From contig NC_012878.2 in NCBI RefSeq assembly GCF_000003195.3, positions 15,679,262 through 15,743,261 on the forward strand: a stretch of DNA of 64,000 bases, written 5' to 3'. Positions 54,187 to 64,000 of this stretch are shown one piece after another. Source of the DNA: Sorghum bicolor. Taxonomy: Eukaryota; Streptophyta; Magnoliopsida; Poales; Poaceae. Numbering within the stretch: the first letter of the stretch is position 1; each line of letters opens with the position of its first letter. A program made the translations under genes and the position numbers. The notes beneath the pieces were generated by a model. It saw nothing but the letters and a program-made list of their open reading frames with translations. It was not told the origin of the DNA and searched no databases.

Positions 54187-56210
54187 ATGGTTAGGGAAGG
54201 AATAGTGCTGGGACACCTAGTGTCTGAAAGAGGTATTGAGGTAGATAAAGCTAAAATTGAAGTAATTGAACAACTACCTCCACCTGTGAATATAAAAGGA
54301 ATTCGAAGCTTTCTTGGCCATGCTGGTTTTTATCGTAGATTTATAAAAGATTTTTCATTTATTGCTAGACCACTTACTCTTTTACTAGCCAAGGATGCTC
54401 CTTTCAAATTTGATGATGCATGTATAACATCTTTCAATTTATTAAAGAAAGCACTCATCTCTGCACCAATCATTCAACCCCCTGATTGGTCGTTGCCTTT
54501 TGAAATTATGTGTGATGCTAGTGATTATGCTATGGGGGCAGTTTTGGGACAAACTAAAAATAAGAAGCATCATGTAATTGCTTATGCCAGTAAAACTTTG
54601 ACAGGAGCTCAACTTAATTATGCAACCACTGAAAAAGAGCTTCTGGCTGTTGTCTTTGCCATTGATAAATTTAGATCTTATTTAGTTGGAGCTAAAATAA
54701 TTGTTTACACTGATCATGCTGCACTAAAAAAGATGCTAAACCTCGCCTGATTAGATGGATCTTATTACTCCAAGAATTTGACTTAGAAATAAAAGATAAA
54801 AAGGGAGTAGAAAATTCTGTTGCTGATCACTTGTCCAGAATGTATTTTAAGAGTCCACGGGAAACCCCCATCAATGATTCACTCTGGGACGACATGCTCT
54901 ACGAGATTAACAGGTCTGACCCCTGGTATGCAGATACTGTTAATTTTATTGTTTCAGGGTATGTACCACCAGGAGCAAACAAGAAGAAGCTTATTCAAGA
55001 AAGTCATTCACATATATGGGATGAGCCATACCTCTTTCGAGTATGCTCTGATGGTTTACTCAGGAGATGTGTGACCACTGAGGAAGGATGGAAGATCATC
55101 GACAGATGTCATTCATCACCATATGGAGGTCACTATGGAGCATTCCGTACACATTCAAAGATCTGGCAGTGTGGATTCTACTGGCCTACAATGTATGAAG
55201 ACACGAAGCAAGATATCAGAAGATGTGGGCCATGTCAAAGGCACGGAAACATAAATACAACGGATGCAATGCCACTCACCAACAACCTTCAGATTGAGCT
55301 CTTTGATGTTTGGGGAATAGACTACATGGGTCCATTTCCTCCATCAAAGAAGTGTGAGTACATCTTGGTGGCGGTTGACTATGTCTCCAAGTGGGTAGAG
55401 GCATTACCTTGCAAGCATGCCGACAACATCAGTTCAAAGAGGATGTTTGAAGAAATTATATTTCCAAGATTTGGAGTCCCCAGAGTAGTGATAAGTGATG
55501 GAGGAGCACACTTCATCGACAAACGCTTCAAGCAATATCTATCAAAACATGGAATCCGTCACAACGTCGCTACCCCCTATCATCCTTAGACAAGTGGCCA
55601 AGCAGAGACTTCCAACAAACAAATTAAGAATATTCTTCAGAAGACAGTAAGTGAAATGGGAATGGCGTGGAAAGACAAGTTACCCGATGCACTCTGGGCG
55701 TACCGAACAGCATACAAGACCCCAATTGGAATGTCCCCATACCAATTGGTGTACGGGAAGATTTGCCATCTACCTGTTGAACTAGAGTTCAAAGCACACT
55801 GGGCCATAAAGAGATGGAATATGGACCTAGATGTTACTGGAGATTATAGAAGAATGCAACTATCAGAATTGGAAGAATGGCGAGAGAAAGCATATCACAA
55901 TTCAAAGATCTACAAAGAAAGAGTCAAAAGGTGGCATGACAAGAGAATCAAGAAGAAGGAGTTCACACCCGGAGATAAGGTATTACTTTTTAATTCCAGG
56001 GTAAAGCTTTTCAGGCATGGAAAACTCCGGAGCAAATGGGAAGGACCATTCAAGGTAATTAATTCATCATCCCACGGAGCTATCACACTTCAAAATGACG
56101 AAGGTACGTTATTCAAGGTAAATGGTCGACGTCTTAAATTATTTTTAGAGCCTAATAAAGAATTAGAAGAAATAGACGTAGTCCATTTTTACCTTCCCAT
56201 GGAGAATTAG
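54187..56210 (+). pseudogene. Element D pol remnant: RT end, RNase H, integrase
   Basis: Begins mid-RT at the E insertion edge (MVREGIVLGHL) and lacks the catalytic YxDD region. Ty3-type RNase H follows (MCDASDYAMGAVLG, TTEKELLAVVFA, YTDHAAL). A one-base loss in a run of A near 54730 shifts the frame, giving a TGA at 54750. The integrase runs in the next frame with an HHCC finger (CGPCQRHGN), D-D-E at [15 protein letters not shown] and SGQAETSNK, and a TAG near 55587 where Gln is expected. The C-terminal segment reads open to TAG 56210. Known role: RNA degradation during reverse transcription and integration. It is not functional as it stands. Confidence 0.9.
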
Positions 56211-56319
56211 AGCCCGACCTTTTTAGTCTGATATTTTCGGGTCATATATATATTTTTCTAAATAGTTTTGCATCCAGTAACGCTCTCGAGAAAGTGGGCC
56301 CACAGAGGGGCCACAGAGA

Positions 56320-56503
56320 GGGCGGGCGCCCAGATCAGCTGGGCGGGCGCCCAGCTCCTGTTCCCCCTCGGTCCCGATTTTCTCTGCTATGGAAAATGCA
56401 CTTATGGTAATCCAAATAACCCCTCAGATGGAAAGTTTCGTACGCACATCGACGGGAGCAACCCGAACAACCCATAGAGGCACTTTTTGACCCCTATATA
56501 AAC
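56320..56503 (+). promoter_or_regulatory. Internal promoter of element D's downstream ORF
   Basis: GGGCGGGCGCCC at 56320-56331 and 56341-56352, 21 bp start to start, exactly as in the LTR promoters. TATATAAAC (56495-56503) lies 143 bp further, about 90 bp before the ATG at 56591, and is followed by AGACCCCTGACC, reminiscent of the LTR block. This region is outside any LTR. Promoter function is inferred. Confidence 0.6.
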
Positions 56504-56590
56504 AGACCCCTGACCTCAGTTTTCAAACACCAAGGCATCAAGCCTTCTCTTCTTCTTCAATTAGAGCTTGATTAGTTCCTTGCAGCTCCA

Positions 56591-57220
56591 ATGGCCGAGA
56601 AGTACCACGATGATTGGGAAGTCGTCCCCTTCAACCTCAACATGGTGCCTGTGGAAGACCCCGATGCCCGTGCTCTCGTCCCGGCCAACACAGAGCGACA
56701 GCTAGAAGCCATGCCATTACGCCAACGCAGCTCCGCCCAATCCTATCATGCTCAACCAGTTCTCACCGCACCGCCACAACCCCTACTCCTCAAGGGATCA
56801 TCATCCAAAATGAAGACCACCATCAATGTGCCAACCGGCACAAGGATCCTTCCACCTAGACCCAATGAGAGGGTCGTTGGAGTCAAGACCAACCGGAGCG
56901 GCAAGATCAGCAGCGTTCGCTACACTACGGAGGAGGAAAGGCCTTACTTCGAAGGGATTATAGCAGACAAAGTCCGTTTCATCCCTCCAAAGGCAGCCCC
57001 GAAGCACGCTCTCAATGCTTTTGAGACACCTCCCAAGCGTCGCAAGACTATAATGGATATTGATGAGGACGTTCGCAGACTAGACAGAATTATCATAGAC
57101 CTCCAGTCCTCGATTAATTCCCTCACTAGGCAGCTCTCTAACCACAACACCATCATACTAGGCCTCAGACAGGATCTTGCCAGTGCCAACAAGAAGATTA
57201 AGGAATTAGAGCGCCGCTAA
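56591..57220 (+). CDS. Accessory coiled-coil protein of element D
   Basis: 209 codons, ATG 56591 to TAA 57220, unbroken although the upstream pol is broken. I do not recognise the family. The N-terminal half is Pro/Gln rich. A middle segment (KTNRSGKISSVRYTTEEERP, about 98-117) looks folded. PPKRRK near residue 146 is a possible nuclear localisation signal. Residues about 158-209 form a predicted coiled coil ending KKIKELERR. No signal peptide or membrane segment is seen, so although it sits where Athila elements carry an env-like ORF, it is not envelope-like. It lies 380 bp after pol, in sense orientation, behind its own TATA box. Confidence 0.7.
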   Translation: MAEKYHDDWEVVPFNLNMVPVEDPDARALVPANTERQLEAMPLRQRSSAQSYHAQPVLTAPPQPLLLKGSSSKMKTTINVPTGTRILPPRPNERVVGVKTNRSGKISSVRYTTEEERPYFEGIIADKVRFIPPKAAPKHALNAFETPPKRRKTIMDIDEDVRRLDRIIIDLQSSINSLTRQLSNHNTIILGLRQDLASANKKIKELERR

Positions 57221-58512
57221 GTTATCTAGACTAGACCTTGAGGCAATGCATCTTAGTTATCTATCTTTAAAATCAGTTTAGGTTTACTATTATCATCAGT
57301 TTGTTACTATTATCATCAGTTTGCTACTAGTTATTTGTAATAAATGCCTCAAGATTAATAAAGAGTATTATTATTATTATGTCTTGTCTATCTCTACTTT
57401 GTTTTTGTGCAAGGAAGCAGAAAACAAGTATGGGGGAGATCCCTCAACATGCCAAACATGCTCCGACTACACCACTCCACGATTCATGTACACACTCTGC
57501 ACACTTTACACATACATATCTTGATTATGCAGAATATTGTTTCCGACATGATAAATTAAAAAGATTAAAATATTTCTAATCATGATTAATCTCACTCTGT
57601 GATATTTCCTGAAACTTGCAACTATTATAAAATCATTTTAAAACCCTGTGTTACTTAAGATAATATGGAATGTGAGATGGTAGAGTATAAGTTTCTTATT
57701 CTTGATATCATTGTTGCTTGGAGAATTTATTTCAAAATCTTTAAAATTCTAGCTACCATCCTCAGTGTTTTATATGCCTGATAAAACTGAAAACATTAAT
57801 TATGATTATAAAAGCTATCTACTCTGTATTGAGTTTGTTCAAAATGAGTTAGACCCTTGTTGAGAGATTTATCATGCTCCTAAGATAAAGACATTTATTC
57901 AGAAAGATTCACTCTTCCGAAGTATTATTGCATTAGAGGCATGGGCTATGCAAAAATAGAGATATTTCGAGGAAATAAAAAGGAGCAAGTGCTTGACAAC
58001 ATCGCAGAAAAAAATGGACAAGTGTCCGGCAGTAGAATTAGGGGTACCTCGGTATCCACATAAAAAAAATGAGAAAAGAAGAAAATGATAGCCCATGGTC
58101 CCTCTAATAAGCAATATGCCAGCAAGAGTTGACAAAGTTTTTAATTTCCAAAGTCTTTGATCTAAGAGTATGACATTCCCCTCCTCGGATCCTGTTTTGA
58201 TCAGGCAATAAATGCAAAGTAAGTATGCTTGAGAATTTTTGCAAATTAAAACAACCTCAGTGAGATATATAATATTGAGTGATCTGAGAGAACCTATGAG
58301 GATAAAAGATATGCTAACTTTCTTTTCAAAAATATACAAAAAACTCCAAGTGACAGGATTTACTCTTAACCATATACTTCCCTGACTATAGTACACAGTG
58401 GATTTTAACACCCTGCAGTTATGAAAAGAATGTTTTAAAATGTTTTACCCCAGATATTGTTCTTAACCATCCTTTTCTCGAGGACGAGTAAAAGCCTAAG
58501 TATGGGGGTATT
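57221..58512 (+). other. 3' noncoding module of element D with two PPT-like sites
   Basis: No convincing gene. AAGTATGGGGGAGAT (57426-57440) lies soon after the ORF and AAGTATGGGGGTATT (58498-58512) abuts the 3' LTR, preceded by GAGGACGAGTAAAAG. The same two-site layout occurs in families I and II. Confidence 0.7.
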
Positions 58513-59727
58513 TGTTGACGGTTCTTAAGTATCAATTTTAATTATCAAATAAACAAGAGAAAGGAACAATATGCAACTAACACCTAGAATTAGGGTTTGA
58601 TCTGACAGAATTCCACGAGTTTTGTTGTTTATCTATTTCTGCAGGGGGTTATCAGGAAATAAGGAAGAAAGGCCCACATGTCGGGATTACATAGAGATAT
58701 CAATGCACCGTGCAATTTTCTACCATCTAGAACACTCCAGAAGCCACGGGAAGAAAACAGAGGCCGAAAGGGGCCAGGCCCAGGGCGTCCGCCCCCTGCT
58801 GGAAGTCTTTCAGGACTCTCTTCGCACATGATGTTCCACTGACCTATTGGATCCAGAATAACGTAGTACCACCTCGCCTACCGACCCAAAAACGCATAGA
58901 GGAGGAGGACTATATAAGGAGATCCCCCTAGCCCCTGGAGAAGACATGAGGAAGTTATCATAGAGATTGAGGGGTGCCCTCGAAGGAAAACCTCTTCTCT
59001 AATTAATATTTCTTTTTAGGCTTAGCAACCAATGTAAAGTAGAAATAGATCTTCTAGTTTCTACTAGATTGAGAGAGATAGAGTGGAGGTGTAGATCGGA
59101 GGAAGGCCGGCCTGTCGGTGTCTACTCCGAGCTTGTACCTACGGGATCAAGTTCTCCTAACCCGAAGCTTGCTCCTAGGATTCTTCAGTATTTCGACTTC
59201 TAAATTCTAGTAAGTTCTTGTTTTATTGTTCTTCTGGTTTATGAGTTTACTTTAATCTCTTCGCGTAGAGTTTAGAGTAATCATTGCTGGCGTAAACGTG
59301 GTGTTTAGGCTGGGGTACTCATAGATATTCCCTGACTAGCTGGACCGTGGTAGTAGCGAGGAACGTGACAATTCCGAGTTACCTTTGCAGACCATATCTC
59401 GTTAGCAGGAAGGATAGGGTTTATAGGTGCGGGTTGAACATCCTTTGTGGTGTCTAGATTCCGTTAGCCTGCCCAATAGAACAGTAGATCATCCTTACCA
59501 AGGTTAGAAGGAGACTACGGTTGCAGTCTTCTCTATTTATCACTCACATCGAAAGACATTCTTTGTGCCTAAAGGGTTAGTAGTAATAGACCGGTTAGTC
59601 AGATGCACTCTTTCTCCTAGTGGTAAAAAAAATAAATACGATACTCTGGATAATTTCCCGGGTGAAGTGCTCACCGATATTCGTGCGCTTGCGGATCAAT
59701 TCCTTATTGCGTTCCCAAATATCAACA
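58513..59727 (+). repeat. 3' LTR of element D
   Basis: 1215 bp, TGTTGACGGTTC to AAATATCAACA. TATATAAGG near 58911 and the CCCCCTAGCCCCTGG block. The last 80 bases (AATTTCCCGGGTGAAGTGC onward) are those missing from the 5' copy. Followed by TSD GTAAC. Confidence 0.93.
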
Positions 59728-60387
59728 GTAACTAGAGAAAAGAGACACCTCAGAGAGTGCTTCACCCTAGTACCATATACCCTACCTTAACTCCTGACAG
59801 GACGTGGATTACTAAGACCCAAGAGGATTGTCACTTCCCCCGAAAGGCTACCACAAATCCGGCCAAGCACGGAGGAGAGTATTCCTAGGACAAGCACCCC
59901 GCTTACGCTACCAATAACTACTCTATTCCCTATGCGAAGCGAATAAAGTAAACTCGTAAACCAAAGAATAATAAGAATAATAACTTACTAGTATCAGAAG
60001 TTGAATTGCCGAATGATTCTAGAACCAAGCCTTGGGTTATGAGACTTGACCCCGAAGATACGAAGAAGAAGGCACCGACAGGCTAGGCTTCCTCAACTCC
60101 TATCTTCACCCTATACTCTCTCAATCTCTCTTGTTGCTATCACCCTAAAGAGACAGATCCATTCGAGGCACCTCACTCTGTCGAACTCTCTCTAGAAAGT
60201 ATCACTACAAGAAATGTGTCATCTTATGACGATTATGGCATGACATTTGATCAAAATGTCACTAAATCGATCAGTTTATGACATTCTTTTAAAAGCCATC
60301 TCCACTTAGTGACATATATAATTTCATGTCACAAAAAATATCTTTGATGTATTTAAACTCTGTATCATGACAATGTTTTCCATGTTA

Positions 60388-60627
60388 GTGGTTGTTTAGT
60401 TCGTAAAAAATTTGCAAAATTTTTAAGATTCTTCATCACATCGAATCTTGCGGCACATGCATGAAGCATTAAATATAGATAAAAAATAACTAATTATGTA
60501 GTTTATCAGTAATTTGCGAGACGAATCTTTTGAGCCTAGTTAGTCCATGATTGGACAATAATTATCAAATATAAAGGAAAGTGCTATAGTAGCCATTTTA
60601 CAAAATTTTCTTCAACTAAACAGGACC
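60388..60627. mobile_element. Tourist-like MITE inside the CACTA element
   Basis: 240 bp with imperfect inverted ends (GTGGTTGTTTAGTT and, inverted, GGTCCTGTTTAGTT) and TTA duplications at 60385-60387 and 60628-60630. TTA target and size fit PIF/Harbinger-derived Tourist MITEs. The inner sequence (GCGAGACGAATCTTTTGAGC) is of a type very common in grasses. Confidence 0.8.
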
Positions 60628-60703
60628 TTAATTAAACCCTACAATCCTGAGTTATTCTCCCATACACTATAACCCATATGTTAATTAAAGGCATTTTGTT
60701 AAA

Positions 60704-60834
60704 GGCATTTTTTATAAAACTGCCTTAATTTCTTTTACTTATAGGCATTCTTAGAAAAAGGCCTGAATGGCATTTTTTATAAAACTGCCTTAATTTCTTT
60801 TATTTAATGGCATTCTTGTAACTGTGTCTGAATG
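60704..60834. repeat. Two-copy ~65-bp tandem repeat in the CACTA element
   Basis: Units 60704-60768 and 60769-60834 both begin GGCATTTTTTATAAAACTGC and end near CTGAAT. Divergence is low in the first half and higher in the second. Confidence 0.75.
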
Positions 60835-63271
60835 GGTTCTAGGCTATTCCTTATTATACTTTTGTCATGCAAAATTATTAAGAATTTGTTGCTGATAGGA
60901 GCATGGTGAATTTTGTGATGTTGAATTAGCATGGTGAATTCTGAAACATATGCTTGTGCATCAACTAGAAAGTTAGATATACTAGGCTTTTGTAAAGTAA
61001 TCTAAAGTTTCCTTTGTTGACATGATGTACATTAAACTTAAAGAATCATCCACTATACTTGAGAATATACATGCTCATGACTTTGCTAGAGATTATAAGT
61101 ATTATCATCTTTTATTTGTATGCTAGCTTAGTTGAATTGATAAACAGAGAACTGTAATAAATTTGCAATAGTAGTATTTTAGCTGGCAGCTTACTTACAT
61201 AGACAAGTTTAGAGTGTTGTTCAAACAATGCATGATGTTGGTGTAGTGAGATCATATATGCATAGATTATTGTAACTATTGTTTGATTTCTTCCGGCTTA
61301 CATATGTAAAGTCCCTTTTTGATTTTTTTTCATTTGTCTCAACAAGTGATGTTTGTTTCTGATGTGTTTTTTATAGGACATGGAGAAATTCCAGCAACCT
61401 AAGGTATTCACTCATGCTTATGACACCAAGAAAACCTAGCTGCCAGGACCTGTTGAACTATTAGTTTGGTGACTAAGGTCACTTGTGAGATAGGGATGTG
61501 AGATTTCCATTTGTTTATTTTATCTAAGATAACTTTGTGACTAAGGTCACTCAGTGAACTATTTGTTTGGTGTTTGTGATGAATGTAACAAATATATTGA
61601 TGAATGACTTGCGAACCTGTTGATTTGGTCATGAATGGAATATATTGTTGGACCTACATATGTCAATGTGGATTGTTTGATGTGTGGCTAGGGTACATGA
61701 TGGTATGTATCGAGCCAAATCAATGAGTCATCCTATGTGACAAGGCCTAAGAACCTATGACATAAAACAAGAAGTCATAAACGCTTCTGAAGTCTAAAAC
61801 CAATGTCACGATTTTATGACATGAACACTTAAATGTCACAAGTTGTCATTAAAGACGCGCATCTGTTGACATTTTAGTTTTCGTCAACTTGGTGTCATAA
61901 ATGGGGATTTGTGACTTATTTTTCAAGTATTATGACATATATCAAATGTCAAAAGATGGCACATTTCTTATAGTGTATGAATTAGGGTTTTAGAGTTACA
62001 TCTCAGGGGGGTAGGGTCTTTATTTATAATCCCATAGGAATCACCACAGCCCTTGGATCAATCCAACTTAAATATACTCTTAAGATTAATTCTCAAAGTT
62101 GGTGGAGGCAAGATCCACGAGGTTTGCTTCGATTTGTGGAGAGCCCTAGGCGGTCGCCCCTGTCAGGGTGGGGCGCCCACCCCTGCCCTCTGACACATGG
62201 GTCCAACCTTTCAGATGATGGCTCCTGGAGTTTTCTAGAGTCTTCCTGAGTTGACGTTCCAGTCTTCTCACTATGTAAATCTGACATGTGGACCTTCTTT
62301 TGTTATTATTCCGGTAACCCCCTGCAGAAATAGACAATCACCAAAACTCGTGGAATTCTGTTAGTGATAACCCTATTTCTACTGAGTGCTTGCAAATATG
62401 TCCATCAACAAACTCCCCCAGACTTATCTTTTACTCATCCTCGATGAAAAAGGATAGATAGATTATTTTAATCATAACCTCAAACCAAGACATTACAGAT
62501 TTATTCCAAGTCATATCTGTACTGCGAGATTCAAATTGTCTACCATAAAAATTTGGGAAGTTGAGGATGGAACAGTACAAAATAAAGTTCTCTTTTCCTT
62601 TAGCCCTGTCACTTGGAGTTTTATAATATTTTTGCAAAGAAAAACTTAGCTTACCCTTCTCCATCATGTAGCACACTCAAAATCACTCATCATATGTGGT
62701 ATTTGTGGAACTCGCCAAAGTAGATAGATACATCCTACTCTATATAGGCTTATATGGAGTTAAAGGTAATTCAAGGAAATAGCATACTTACCATGCATAT
62801 CTTGCTAAGTCAAAACTCAGATCCATGCAGGGGAATAGCATACTCTTAGATCAAGAAGTGCATGTGTGTGGAATAGTGGCTAATCCTAATTCTACATTGC
62901 TATTTTGGAAATGTCTTTCTTTCTCTAAAGCACTAATGGTCTTTGCACAGGATGGTATGGGCTATCTTTTATTCTTCTTTCTTTCTAGGACACTTGTCCT
63001 TTTTCTCTTTCTTTCTTTTCTTTTCTTTTTCAATACTTATATTTTGCAAAGCCGCAATACCTCCTTCTGTAACCAGAAAATATTGAGAAAGACTTTTTAA
63101 AGAACTTAGAGCAAAGCCACATACCTCCTACTAAAACTCTTTTTGTGTTTTCTCCTAGTGTAGGAGTAAAATATTTTTAGTGAATGGAAAGGCATGTTTG
63201 TGCGCATTCCCAGTGTAGGAATGGTAGATATATGTGGGTGTACGTGATCTTGATCTTCCTAGCCTGATAAT

Positions 63272-64000
63272 TGTAACACCCTAGGTGTTAAGCATGCGTT
63301 AAGTCTCATAAATCATGCATAAGCATTCTCATAAAGCATGAGCGTGAGCATTCCATCATATGTGCATAGTTAAACTAAATATGATTTCATGCGCATATTT
63401 TTGAATAGATTTAATTGTGCTAAAATACCATGTTTGCTTTAAAAATTTATTGTGATGCCCAAACTTGGTTGGTTTATGTTTTAGATGAATTAAGAATAAT
63501 TTTGTCAAATTATTGGAGCTCTAGAAATTGAGAAATTGATTTTATTCCAAAAATCCCCAAAAATGAATTTACTTAAACCTAGAAATAGTTTTAATTGGTA
63601 ATTCAAATTCTACTTAGAATTTTGAGTTGCACCTTAAAGCAAAGTTGTAGATAATTTTATTTTGAGCAAGTTTTGTTTTGGGGCAAGATCTGAAAATGAC
63701 TTTTAAAATCTTAAAAATGTGTTTGAACAATTATTAGAAAAAGAAAATAAAAAAATAAAAAGGGATCAGGGGGCTTAGCGGGCCGGCGCCTCGCTTCCGA
63801 CCGACTGGACAAAGCCAGTCCGGCCACGCAACACCTTCCCCTCCCCCGCGCTTGCACCTGCACCGAGGTGGTGACGCCGTCAGGCCGCGCCGCGCCGCGT
63901 GGCGGCCATGCGTGGCAGCAGCACCACGACGACGGCCAGGCGGGCTGCAAAGGATGTCAGCGCGCTTGCCACTTTCCCCTCGCTGAGATGCGCTCGCTCT
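63272..64000 (+). repeat. Probable chromovirus LTR, cut by the window edge
   Basis: Begins TGTAACACCCTAGGTGTTAAGCATG, a start typical of Del/Tekay chromovirus LTRs in grasses, directly after element F internal sequence. AT-rich first 450 bp, then GC-rich DNA from about 63770. No end, PBS or TSD is in view and no ORF is credible. Confidence 0.5.

Larger units (their letters stand above)
51848..59727 (+). mobile_element. Athila-like element D, internally deleted
   Basis: 7,880 bp; TSD GTAAC at 51843-51847 and 59728-59732. The 3' LTR (58513-59727) is complete. The 5' LTR (51848-53002) lacks its last 60 or so bases and is joined tail-to-tail to a foreign inverted LTR (E). PBS, gag, protease and most of RT are gone. 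Remaining are the RT end, RNase H and integrase (54187-56210), a separate downstream ORF with its own promoter, a 3' module and PPT. The simplest history is insertion of minus-strand element E into the RT region, then one deletion from inside D's 5' LTR to inside E. Confidence 0.88.
60203..61975. mobile_element. Non-autonomous CACTA (En/Spm-type) DNA transposon
   Basis: 1773 bp with ends CACTACAAGAAATGTG and, inverted, CACTATAAGAAATGTG. The 3-bp TSD TAT lies at 60200-60202 and 61976-61978. Multiple TGACAT/ATGTCA motifs lie within 250 bp of each end in both orientations, the subterminal repeats typical of CACTA elements. No transposase ORF was found, so it must be mobilised in trans. It carries a Tourist-like MITE (60388-60627) and a short tandem repeat. 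It sits in the LTR of element F, whose sequence reads on across it. Confidence 0.92.
51573..62410 (-). repeat. 3' LTR of element F, split by D and a CACTA element
   Basis: Left end TGGTTGATATTA (probably TGTTGATATT originally), right end GTCCATCAACA at 62410. It shares with the other LTRs the CCACGAGTTTTGG/CTGCAGGGGGTTA segment (62315-62360), a changed GC-box pair (about 62148-62159 and 62167-62178, about 19 bp apart) and, further left on the minus strand, TATAAATAAAG (near 62020). Decay of the box pair suggests an older copy. Confidence 0.75.
51573..63271 (-). mobile_element. Element F, minus-strand Athila-like, 3' part only
   Basis: The 3' LTR is recognisable in three pieces (51573-51847, 59733-60202, 61979-62410; about 1.18 kb together) split by element D and a CACTA element. 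Right of it, 62411-62425 is a minus-strand PPT (AAGTCTGGGGGAGTT) preceded by a GATGAGTAAAAG block. 62426-63271 is the 3' noncoding module of the same type as families I and II, with T-rich runs near 62970-63030 and no gene. The rest of the element is missing: a chromovirus-like LTR starts at 63272. TSD cannot be read. Confidence 0.75.

Overview
The window is intergenic heterochromatin of a grass, probably a panicoid such as sorghum, sugarcane or Miscanthus. This rests on dense nesting of LTR retrotransposons, Athila-type primer-binding sites matching plant tRNA-Asp, a Tat-lineage element with two RNase H domains and a plant mobile domain gene, and a Tourist-like MITE inside a CACTA element. 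I see no host protein gene, rRNA or tRNA gene.

Layout. 1-1450 is the 5' end of a minus-strand gag-only LTR element (family I) that runs off the left edge and sits in a decayed Ty1/copia element. That copia element survives in three pieces (1451-2608, 14940-15233, 23403-26093). It was split by Tat element A (2609-14939, minus, target-site duplication (TSD) GGGTG) and by a gag-protease-only element of family II (15234-23402, plus, TSD ATGGC). 26094-27733 is non-LTR DNA carrying a degenerate tandem array of about 180 bp per unit. Tat element B (27734-40042, minus, TSD CCTTG) is inserted there; it is nearly intact apart from a 100-N gap. 40043-42896 and 50836-51572 are older retrotransposon debris, split by a complete gag-only family I element (42897-50830, minus, TSD GGGTG). 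From 51573 to 63271 lies the 3' part of a minus-strand element F. Its LTR was hit by Athila-like element D (51848-59727, plus, TSD GTAAC) and by a 1.77-kb CACTA element (60203-61975, TSD TAT) holding a MITE. An inverted LTR remnant E lies tail-to-tail with D's 5' LTR. From 63272 a chromovirus-like LTR runs off the right edge.

How parts work together. Tat A and B carry gag-pro and RT-RNaseH-aRNaseH-integrase on the minus strand. Between pol and the 3' LTR they carry a spliced gene on the opposite strand, with its own TATA box, encoding a plant mobile domain plus C-terminal coiled coil. Both elements, on both strands and in the LTRs, are saturated with the hexamer ATCGGC/GCCGAT; the other families here are not. 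Families I, II, D, E and F share LTR promoter modules (a 21-bp-spaced pair of GGGCGGGCGCCC boxes or its remnant, a TATA box, and a downstream CCCTGGCCCCTGG block). They also share 3' modules with two polypurine-tract-like sites, although their coding content differs. Families I and II lack reverse transcriptase and integrase and must depend on enzymes supplied by other elements.

All copy boundaries given with a TSD were read directly from the sequence. Lineage names rest on domain order and motifs. Divergence figures and motif counts are by eye.
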